Source: Onthophagus taurus
Lineage: Eukaryota > Arthropoda > Insecta > Coleoptera > Scarabaeidae
Assembly (NCBI RefSeq): GCF_036711975.1
Contig: NC_091971.1
Coordinates: 2,611,501-2,675,500, forward strand
Length of the DNA stretch: 64,000 bases
Direction of reading: 5' to 3'
How positions within the stretch are numbered: position 1 is the stretch's first letter; each line of letters opens with the position of its first letter. The position numbers and the translations under genes are program-made. Below the pieces are notes generated by a model. The model had not been told where the DNA came from. It searched no databases and saw only the letters and a list, made by a program, of their open reading frames with translations. Shown here piece after piece: positions 13,071-22,644 of the stretch.

Positions 13071-14694
13071 AGTTCTGTTGGTGCTTGCATCTGTCATGCA
13101 CTTAAAAAAAACTATTTAAAAGTTAAAAAATTTGATACAATAGAATTAAAGGTTACTTATCTAAAAATATTATTACTTGTAAAGGTTATTATTCTTTAAT
13201 ATATTATTTATTACCTATTTTATCTCCTACAAAGTAATAAATTGGATTTATACATGATGTGGCTTCACAATGTGTTCACTAGATAGCGCATAATTTTACT
13301 TTTAAAAGACACTTACAATTAGAAAGGCACTTTGCAAGTTAATATTTTTTCTTGATCTGAGTTGACTCATTATTGCATAACACCATCTAGTTACATATCA
13401 TCATGTTTATTTGAGAAAATAAAACTCCTTATAAATTTTTGTGAGCCTCAGAACTGTCATAATTTGTATTTGACAATTAGACTTTCACATAACCTCACTT
13501 TTAGTAAATATTTTAGTTATTTATGAACCAATTTAAAAAAATCAATTTGGCATAAATTATTCTGTCCAACGACGTGCTACATTAAGTAGGTACATTATCA
13601 TTTGAATTTTTAATAAAATGATGGCTAGCGCTTAGGGGTTGAAAATTAATCAAATGACATCAAATATAAATCAATTTTAAAGAATATATCCAGTATTTTG
13701 GGGAAACACTGTAGAAATATTATTCATATATTATATTCGTTAAATAAATAATTACTTTGTTTAATTCATACTATTTTTATGGCGATAAAAATATTTTGGT
13801 ATCGATTTGACACTTAACCTTCAAAATTAGCTAACTTCATAGTGATGTGTAACCAACATTAAATATTTAATTTCTCCATTTTGATATTTAAATAAAATCT
13901 TGATGTATTATCACAATCACAAAAAAACTATAAACGAAAATCTAAAAAAAATCTAAATCGTATAAAAAGTAAATGAAATCATGCACTTTATAAATACACC
14001 GAAAAAAAATCGTACTATTTACTTAAAATAGCACTCTTACTTACTACTAGTTGATCTATGTGTAAAGAAAAAAAAATCGGACTAAAACCAAATAATCGTA
14101 ATTAAAAAAAAAAAATTAACTGTAATATAATCACACCGCTTTTCTTAATAAATAATTACAAAAAAAAAGTATTATAAACAAGGAGTATCGTTCACAAAAA
14201 GTGCCCCGAAAAATTTTTGTATTGTTCAAGTAGTCGATCGTATTAAAAATAAAAAAAAACACTTTCACGTACTAAATACTAAAAATTTAAACAAAAAAAA
14301 AACAATTTTAGAATAAAAACTACAATTTTTGCCGATGTTGTCCAAAGTTAGTGATGAAAAAAAAATTAAAAAAATAATAATAAAACATACAGAGTTAACG
14401 GAGAAATTCACACAGTATATTGTAACATATATTTTTGTAGGTATAAACATTACATCCCTCTGTAACAATTTTATTTAATTATTTTTATTAAAAAACTATT
14501 TTTTAAAATTATCAAAACAAGAACAAAAAAAGAACGTATTTAGAGGGCTTATTGTGTAACTTTTGTGTTTGTAGAAAATATGTTGGATTGTCGAATTTTT
14601 TTAATAATTATTATTTGTATTTTTTTGTAGATTTGTACAGTTAGTAGGTTTGTACATGTTTTTTAATTTATGAAAACTGTGTTACTAATGTGTA

Positions 14695-14700
14695 AATAAA
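14695..14700 (+). terminator. Candidate poly(A) signal of the Ser/Pro-rich gene
   Basis: AATAAA within TGTAAATAAA, followed about 30 bp later by the T-rich run TTTGTTTTTCTC. It is one of many AATAAA words downstream of the stop and was chosen because of this context. Confidence 0.35.
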
Positions 14701-15003
14701 CAATTAATGCTTCAAATATAAAACTTTGTTTTTCTCATTGTCAGTTCTTTTCCATTTACCTCCTTTACAATTTGAACAAATAAGGTAAGTCCTCTTTATC
14801 CTTTATATTCAATGGTGTAAACAATAAATATTCATTCGATTTGTTTGAACAAAGAATACCAAGTTTGATTACTTTTGTAACTAAATACGGTTGTTGAATT
14901 TATTTATAACACATTGAACTTTTATTTTTTAACTTTTTATTTGCTTTTAAATTAAAGAAAATCGAATTTTAAATAACTTTAAAGATGTTGTAGACCTAGA
15001 ACT

Positions 15004-16945
15004 ATATTGACAATGAAACGTCAAATTAAATGTCAAACGATAATTTTAAATAAAAAAATTTATTTGAATTATTTACATATTAATTAATTAATTTATAAAA
15101 ATAATAACTATAATTAAATAAAAAAATTAGTTTTTTAAATAACATAAAATTTTAATAATTAAACGTTAATACTAAAATGTTAGGTTGGTAAATATTTTAA
15201 ACTAAATTAGTATGAAACGTCAAAATTGACATTTAAATGTTAATTATCTTTTTATAGGTTATGTTAAAAATCGCTATGTCATTAGAAGTTATAAAAATAA
15301 AAATCATTTATATTTATTTACTTTATATACATATATCTTTATTAGTTAAGTTTTAAATTTTTCTTCTTGATATTAAGTTTGTTGTAAACAACGTGACTTC
15401 GATAAGAAGTGCCCATTTTCTTTCGTATCTTGTTGTTGTTGTTTAACGAGTTAGTCAAATAACCATTAAGATATCTTCTTACAGAAAATATTTTAAGTAC
15501 ATCATCGTTTTATTTTATTAAATAATTGAAATTTTAATTAAAACCAAATTTTTTTGTTGTACTATTTTGGGGTAAAAAGGAGTATATCTTTTATAGTTAA
15601 AGTTTAAAACTCATTCAGTTAAAATTGAGTAAAATTCCAAATGAAGCGTCTGGCTCATCGATCCAGACATGGGCGTAGCCCACAAAACCAGACAGAGAGC
15701 CAACAACAAAGTCTTTTCGTGTCAGTTTCTGCCCCATCTGTATTCATCCAGCATTCATCCCAACAAAATAATAATACTTTGACGACCCTATTTCAATACA
15801 CCACGTTGCAACTCGCCCCCACAAAAGTCAATATCGTAATGAATAGATTACAATTGAATATAGATGGTGATACGTCATTCAAACATTTTATTTAATTAAT
15901 TAAAATAATGTTGTAAATAAAAGTCGACTTGGTTAAAATTTATTCAAGGTTGTTATTCTAAATACGCTAAATTTGCAAATAGGATTTCATTTCAATACTA
16001 AGGAATTTTTATTTCCTTTTTATGCAACCGTTTACTTTTACTTGTTTTTAAGTAATTCTTTTTAAGATTGCGTTATGATCTTATCGGCTTGCGGAAAAAT
16101 TTTGTAACCAGAAATTATTAAAAAATAATATATAAAAGTTAAAACACGAATTTGTTATCATTTCCGGTTGGATTAAATTGAAAAAAAGCTCCAAACCGGA
16201 TGTAACGAAACCGAGTGACTAACACAAGACGGCGGGAACGCTACTGGACGTGTACTTCCTAGAATTTTTAAGTAGATTGTAGTCGTTTTTCATTGAGAAC
16301 GGTGAGGTGTATTAATATTAATGAGAATTTTTGATTTAAACTCGATTATTAAAAACAAAAAGAAATAAATTAAAACGTTACTAAATCAATTTGTTTTATT
16401 CGATTTAATTTCTTAAACGTTTTTTCAATATATTTAATTTACAACCGTGTTTTGCTATTTGGTATCTTATCAAAACTTTTATCAACATTTATTTAAGTGG
16501 AGAACTAAAGTTAATTAATTTATTTTTATTTATTATTTATTTATTTTTATTAAATGTACAGTCAAATCTCGATATAACGAATTAATACGGGGAATGGAGT
16601 GTCCGTTATATAAAAAAATTTGCTGAAATTTGATGATTTTTATAACTTATGACATAACGATTTTTAACATAACCTATAAAAAGATAATTAACATTTAAAT
16701 GTCAATTTTGACGTTTCATACTATTTTAGTTCAAAATATTTACCAACCTAACATTTTAGTATTAACGTTTAATTATTAAAATTTGGTGTTATTTAATAAA
16801 ATTATTTTTATAATTAATTATCGTTATTATTTTTATACTTAATTATCGTTATTATTTTTATAAATTAATTAACATGTAAATAATCCAAATATATTTTTTT
16901 ATTTAAAATTTTCGTTTGACATTTAATTTGACGTTTCATTGACAA
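15004..16945. mobile_element. 1.9 kb element with about 310 bp inverted-repeat arms
   Basis: The left arm (about 15004-15315) is the diverged reverse complement of the right arm (about 16610-16945). Matching landmarks are the outer ATTGACAATGAAACGTCAAA, the middle ATGTTAGGTTGGTAAATATT, and the inner TATAGGTTATGTTAAAAATC. The 1.3 kb between the arms is AT-rich and holds one 84-codon open frame at 15641-15895 (Gln/Ser-rich, unrecognised, followed by AATAAA). There is no transposase. The outer flanks are halves of a hairpin unit (AGACCTAGAACTA on the left, ACGCACGGCTAAACCC on the right), so the element appears to sit inside one. The family is unknown. Confidence 0.65.
16560..16612 (+). repeat. 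Solitary pogo/Tigger-like terminal inverted repeat sequence
   Basis: CAGTCAAATCTCGATATAAC, preceded by TA, closely resembles the ends typical of pogo/Tigger-like DNA transposons and the reverse complement of the sequence at 22354-22379. No partner end was found nearby. It lies just inside the inner edge of the right arm of the 15.0-16.9 kb inverted repeat, suggesting nested or rearranged elements. Confidence 0.45.
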
Positions 16946-16959
16946 TTAGACGCACGGCT

Positions 16960-17115
16960 AAACCCGAAACTTTTTAGTTCTAGTTTTAGTTCAGTAAGAA
17001 TATACAACAATCTCACGTTGAGTAACAATTAAAACTAGAACTAACACTAGACCTAGAACTAGAAACATTCGGGATTAGCCGTCTTAAGAGACGTTCGGCT
17101 AAACCCGATGTTCGA
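16960..17115. repeat. Hairpin units (copy B)
   Basis: A half unit (GGCTAAACCCGAA at about 16963) is followed by one full unit at about 17030-17110 with arms around GTCTTAAGAGAC. They belong to the same family as the 20-22 kb array. Confidence 0.7.
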
Positions 17116-17944
17116 AAATTTCAGTATTGAGAAAAGCTAATACCATACTGCTATACTGTAATCGGTAACTTAATGTAATCACGCAAAATAAGCTGTCCTT
17201 GCGGCCTACCACAACTCCTCATTCCGAGTATCAGATACGCAAGTTTCACGAATAATTTTACTACATATTTCAATTTAATATTGTCTCAAGATGCATACAT
17301 AGAAACTTCAAAATTGATTCTCCTCGTTGAAAAAAGTTCATCTGTTAGGTTTTATAATTGCTTATATCTTCTGGCAAGAAGTAACTTCTGTTACAAAGCC
17401 GAAAAGTTATGTACATATACAATAAAAAGGGTCAAAACTTTGACAGGTTTAACGAGCTGATAGATATCAGTATAGACTTGTTCCAACGACACTGTTGACT
17501 GTCAAAAGTCGACCTATCAAGTTTATATACGCATCCGCGATCAGACAAATTTATTCTCAGGTCTGGGGCAAGCACATTTTGCCATGCCATTTAATGTTAA
17601 TCTATTTACAATTTTGAATGCGTCCGCGAATTCGTGCATGGACGAATATGCAAGGCAGAAAGTCGTGTAGGCGTATATGAAGTGGACAAATTTGTACGGT
17701 TAGGACATACCTTATATCTATTCTACAGACACGCAGACATGACAGGCATCTACGAAAGTTGTTCTTTGGCTGTAATTTTTTTATGAATGAAAGAAACAGA
17801 AAAAGCTCGAGACTGATCATGTAGACACTTGCAAAAATGGATCAAAATTAGTTGCATTATGTCAGGTATAACAAAAATAATAAAATGCACTTACCTTATC
17901 TATTAAAATTTTCTTGTAATTGGCAAAATCAATAAAAAAACAAT
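17116..17944. other. Intergenic, nothing recognised
   Basis: No gene, known repeat or RNA seen. A 72-codon minus-strand open frame at 17602-17820 has no recognisable features. The composition is less AT-biased than the flanks. Confidence 0.4.
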
Positions 17945-19697
17945 TTTCTTTATATAATACAAATTTATTATTTCACTTTTTTTAGACACAGTAATCCCTC
18001 GCAATTGAGAAAAAATTTACAAAGCTAACTTATTCTCGTTTTCCTCCTCCTCCTTTTTTTATCTCCTCTTCCAACGACCAAAAAAGAGAAAAAGCAAAAC
18101 AAAATGACGCGTTTATCCTGCGTTTTCCAGGCTGAGCATTTAACGATGCCTTTTCGGGTTCGGTTCAGTTTCAAAGCATTTTTATTTTAATAGATATTAT
18201 CCTTTTACTCTTGTTTTTACCTTTTAATTATTAATTAATTAATTCTTTTGGTCGATTATCTTTTTATTTCGGCCTTGATGACAAATATCACAAGCAGCTG
18301 GTTGTGACGTAAAAAACTAGTGCAAATTTTCGGCTTTATTTTTGTATCCATTGTTTTAATTTTTTTTATTGTTTCTTAATCGATATTTTTTATTATTACG
18401 ACGCATACGTTTAAAATCACACCGAATTCTTAAATCCAATTTTTTTTCTTCGTTTTTTTCTTTTATTTAAGAGGAGAGTAAATATACTAATAATAAGACG
18501 TAATAATACAAGAAGCTTGGAGACTTTTTTAAGCGTATATCGGAATAAAAAATATGTATGTACTTATATTACTTTTTTATTTATTAATTCTTATTCTTTT
18601 TTGTGCAATGACCGGTTTTCCCCCTTTAAATCTTGTCTATTACTTTTTTATTCCGATAATTTTTTTTAATAGTAAGCTGTTTTAGGTCAAAAAATTAGGA
18701 GAGACGCGACTGTAGCATTTTAATATTTGTATGATAATATAAAAGGGGGTTGAGGGTCGAATAAAATAGAAAAGAAGAATTGGCGGGACTAGAGATTTTT
18801 TATTAAAAACCCTAATATTGTATTTTCAGTATCAAATTGTTTTTTTTTCTTCTTATTTCTTCCGTATAGTTGATAAGATAGTAATATTACGATGATGGTC
18901 AATAAAAAAAAGCGGTGAAAAATAAAAAATAAAGACGATACGAGACATGATAATTATTAATCAGGTGTGCGTTTAATTTTTTTAGACCTGCCCCGCATTT
19001 TTCTTATTAATTTCTACGCAGAGGGGGACTTAAAAAAATTCACAGCACTCTGGCACTACTTAAAAAAAATCTATCGTAATAATTATATTAGTTCTTTTTT
19101 TTTTAATATTTTTTTTAATAATGACCACAGTCTAAATCGAAAAAAAAAAGATATAATATTAATTAAAAAAACACGCAAAAATTTCCCGTTTCTTTTTTTA
19201 TATATTTTCGTTTGAGCAATTTTACAATAATCGTATAATACTTTAATGTAGTAAAAGAAAATGCATACTGTAAAATTTCCCAAACGAAATTGACCTAAAT
19301 TTAACAACTAAATTTAAATTTATTTCTCTTCTATATCGAAGCGGCGTTCATTCAAAAAAAATTTATATATAAATCAAAATATAACAAAAAAAAATCGAAA
19401 ACTATTTCTTTTAGCATGTATATGTAGCATTTACGCGCGGAGAAACGTTTTAGTTTTTTTAAATAAATTTTTTTGACACACCCGTTAATGTTAATATTTA
19501 TTAATTATGAATTAATACGCACACGGTTGCGGATGACTCATTTATGGCATTTTTATGTGTTTTTTCAGTATATTTTTTTTGAATTAGATGGAAAAATTTT
19601 ACTGATACATAGTTTTTTTTTTTAGTTTGTTTTTGTTGCTTTTTTTTGTTGTTTTTTATGCCGCTGTATTTGACGACGATCGCGGCCGACGCACTAT
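17945..19697 (-). other. chic: Putative spliced 3' UTR exon of profilin
   Basis: On the minus strand a strong acceptor (TTGTTTTACAG) ends at 19698 and is followed by GC-richer sequence, then about 1.7 kb of T- and A-rich non-coding sequence that closes with AATAAA at 17969-17964. The matching donor, AG then GTAAAT, lies two bases after the profilin stop codon at 22645. Together they suggest that the profilin messenger splices from just after its stop into this exon. The junction would be too close to the stop to trigger nonsense-mediated decay by the usual 50-nt rule. Alternatively profilin ends unspliced near 22.6 kb and this is an unrelated non-coding transcript. Confidence 0.5.
17964..17969 (-). 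terminator. Candidate poly(A) signal, profilin distal 3' end
   Basis: AATAAA on the minus strand at the lower end of the putative spliced 3' UTR exon. It is the last good signal before composition changes. Confidence 0.45.
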
Positions 19698-19756
19698 CTG
19701 TAAAACAAATAATCTCAAGTTATTATCAACAATGAACTAACAAGATATTTAATACA

Positions 19757-22379
19757 ATAAAACCTCAATACAACAAAAATCTGTTAAATGAAAAAATTGT
19801 TAATTTGCACTTTAAACGTGTGAACCTCTGACAATGCTGAATAACAATTAAAAGAAGAACTAACACTAGCATTAGAACTAACACTAGACCTAGAACTAGA
19901 AACATTCGGGTTTAGCCGTCTTAAGAGACGTTCGGCTAAACCCGAACGATTCTAGTTCTTGATCTAGGGTTGGTTCTAGTAATAGTGTTAGCATTAGATT
20001 AGAACCAACACTAGACCTAGAACTAGAAACATTCGGGTTTAGCCGTCATAAGAGACGTTCGGCTAAACCCGAATGATTCTAGTTCTTGATCTAGTGTTGG
20101 TTCTAGTAATAGTGCTAGCATTAGATCATTAGAACCAACACTAGACCTAGAACTAGAAACGTTCGGGTTTAGCCGTCTTATGAGACGTTCGGCTAAACCC
20201 GAACGATTCTAGTTCTTGATCTAGGGTTGGTTCTAGTAATAGTGTTAGCATTAGATTAGAACCAACACTAGACCTAGAACTAGAAACATTCGGGTTTAGC
20301 CGTCTTAAGAGACGTTCGGCTAAACCCGAATGATTCTAGTTCTTGATCTAGGGTTGGTTCTAGTAATAGTGTTAGCATTAGATTAGAACCAACACTAGAC
20401 CTGGAACTAGAAACATTCGGGTTTAGCCGTCTTAAGAGACGTTCGGCTAAACCCGAACGATTCTAGTTCTTGATCTAGGGTTGGTTCTAGTAATAGTGTT
20501 AGCATTATATTAGAACCAACACTAGACCTAGAACTAGAAACATTCGGGTTTAGCCGTCTTAAGAGACGTTCGGCTAAACCCGAATGATTCTAGTTCTTGA
20601 TCTAGTGTTGGTTCTAGTAATAGTGCTAGCATTAGATCATTAGAACCAACACTAGACCTAGAACTAGAAACGTTCGGGTTTAGCCGTCTTATGAGACGTT
20701 CGGCTAAACCCAAACGATTCTAGTTCTTGATCTAGGGTTGGTTCTAGTAATAGTGTTAGCATTAAATTAGAACCAACACTAGACCTAGAACTAGAAACAT
20801 TCGGGTTTAGCCGTCTTAAGAGACGTTCGGCTAAACCCGAATGATTCTAGTTCTTGATCTAGTGTTGGTTCTAGTAATAGTGCTAGCATTAGATCATTAG
20901 AACCAACACTAGACCTAGAACTAGAAACGTTCGGGTTTAGCCGTCTTATGAGATGTTCGGCTAAACCCGAACGATTCTAGTTCTTGATCTAGGGTTGGTT
21001 CTAGTAATAGTGTTAGCATTAGATTAGAACCAACACTAGACCTAGAACTAGAAACATTCGGGTTTAGCCGTCTTAAGAGACGTTCGGCTAAACCCGAACG
21101 ATTCTAGTTCTTGATCTAGGGTTGGTTCTAGTAATAGTGTTAGCATTAGATTAGAACCAACACTAGACCTAGAACTAGAAACATTCGGGTTTAGCCGTCT
21201 TAAGAGACGTTCGGCTAAACCCGAACGATTCTAGTTCTTGATCTAGGGTTGGTTCTAGTAATAGTGTTAGCATTATATTAGAACCAACACTAGACCTAGA
21301 ACTAGAAACATTCGGGTTTAGCCGTCTTAAGAGACGTTCGGCTAAACCCGAATGATTCTAGTTCTTGATCTAGTGTTGGTTCTAGTAATAGTGCTAGCAT
21401 TAAATCATTAGAATCAACACTAGACCTAGAACTAGAAACGTTCGGGTTTAGCCGTCTTATGAGACGTTCGGCTAAACCCGAACGATTCTAGTTCTTGATC
21501 TAGGGTTGGTTCTAGTAATAGTGTTAGCATTAAATTAGAACCAACACTAGACCTAGAACTAGAAACATTCGGGTTTAGCCGTCTTAAGAGACGTTCGGCT
21601 AAACCCGAATGATTCTAGTTCTTGATCTAGTGTTGGTTCTAGTAATAGTGCTAGCATTAGATCATTAGAACCAACACTAGACCTAGAACTAGAAACGTTC
21701 GGGTTTAGCCGTCTTATGAGACGTTCGGCTAAACCCGAACGATTCTAGTTCTTGATCTAGGGTTGGTTCTAGTAATAGTGTTAGCATTAGATTAGAACCA
21801 ACACTAGACCTAGAACTAGAAACATTCGGGTTTAGCCGTCTTAAGAGACGTTCGGCTAAACCCGAATGATTCTAGTTCTTGATCTAGTGTTGGTTCTAGT
21901 AATAGAGTTAGTATTAGATCATTATAACCAACACTAAACCTAGAACTAGAAACATTCGAATTTAGGATTCTTAAGAGACGTTCGCGTAAACCCGAATGAT
22001 TCTAGTGTACATTGAAAAGTGTACAACAATCTAACACTGTATAGCAGTTAAAACTAGAACTAACACTAGACCTAGAACTAGAATCGTTCGGGTTTAGCCG
22101 AACGTCTCATAAGACAGCTAAACCCGAATGTTTCTAGTTCTAGGTCTAGTGTTAGTTGTAGTTTTAGTTCAATGTTGTATATTTTTCATTGGACTAAAAC
22201 TAGAACTAATACTAAACCTAGAACAAGAAACATTCTAGCGCTGAATAACAATCAAAACTACAACTATCGTCCTTGATCTATACATCGTATAAACAACACT
22301 CGGGGAATACCCCAAATTTATCTATAAACATGAAATTACTCTATTTAATTCACGAGATCCGTTATATCGAGGTTTATAC
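19757..22379. mobile_element. 2.6 kb element with pogo-like ends enclosing the hairpin array
   Basis: The left end reads TA then CAATAAAACCTCAATACAAC. The right end, on the other strand, reads CAGTATAAACCTCGATATAA. They align over about 25 bp with gaps and resemble pogo/Tigger-like terminal repeats. Inside there is no transposase, only 17 tandem hairpins, one further hairpin at about 22050-22170, and a subterminal stretch (22210-22310) also present at 905-990. A large non-autonomous element whose core expanded in tandem is the simplest reading. The TA target duplication is clear only on the left. Confidence 0.5.
19860..22010. repeat. Tandem array of 17 foldback units, 127/130 bp, with a 768 bp higher-order repeat
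   Basis: Each unit is itself an inverted repeat. A left arm of about 44 nt ends in ATTCGGGTTTAGCCG, the loop is around TCTTAAGAGACGTT, and the right arm starts CGGCTAAACCCGAA. The arms differ at only about three positions. Unit starts (the C of the conserved C[A/G]TTCGGG) fall at 19903, 20030, 20160, 20287, 20414, 20541, 20671, 20798, 20928, 21055, 21182, 21309, 21439, 21566, 21696, 21823 and 21953, so steps are 127 or 130 bp. The 130 bp steps carry an extra 3 bp (GATCATTAG instead of GATTAG). The step order 130-127-127-127-130-127 repeats with a period of 768 bp, and private variants (CATTATATTAG at about 20514 and 21282; CATTAAATTAG at about 20760 and 21528) recur 768 bp apart. The last unit is more diverged. 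Confidence 0.95.
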
Positions 22380-22644
22380 TGTTTACTTCGACGATTTAAA
22401 ATTTCTAAAATAAATAACAAGTCTAAGAAAAGATTAATAATAAAGATAACAACAGAAATACTTGAGAAGTACTGAGAATTCAATATATTTTTAATAATCG
22501 CGACATAACCGTTTTCCAGCAACTATACCATGATCAGCTTTTAAATTTTAATTACGATAAAAATAAATTAGCGTCATAATTAAAACTTGGCGCTATTAAT
22601 AATTAAAACTGACGATAAGATAACAATGATAATAAAATTTACCT

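Larger units (their letters stand above)
11195..14720 (+). other. Probable long 3' UTR or downstream flank of the Ser/Pro-rich gene
   Basis: No coding exon follows the TAA at 11194. The stretch is very AT-rich, with homopolymer runs and a decayed LINE piece (separate entry). Several AATAAA words occur from about 11540 on. The last good candidate, at 14695, has T-rich sequence just downstream and overlaps TGTAAATA, a Pumilio-type element. Whether the messenger really runs 3.5 kb past the stop is not shown by sequence alone. Confidence 0.4.

Noticed and set aside
15641-15895. 84-codon frame as a real gene
   Set aside because: Possible, and it has a following AATAAA, but it sits inside an inverted-repeat element, resembles no family and shows no splice context; mentioned only within that element.
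19860-22010. CRISPR-like regular repeat array
   Set aside because: Regular spacing invites the idea, but units are contiguous inverted repeats without unique spacers and the genome is a eukaryote's.
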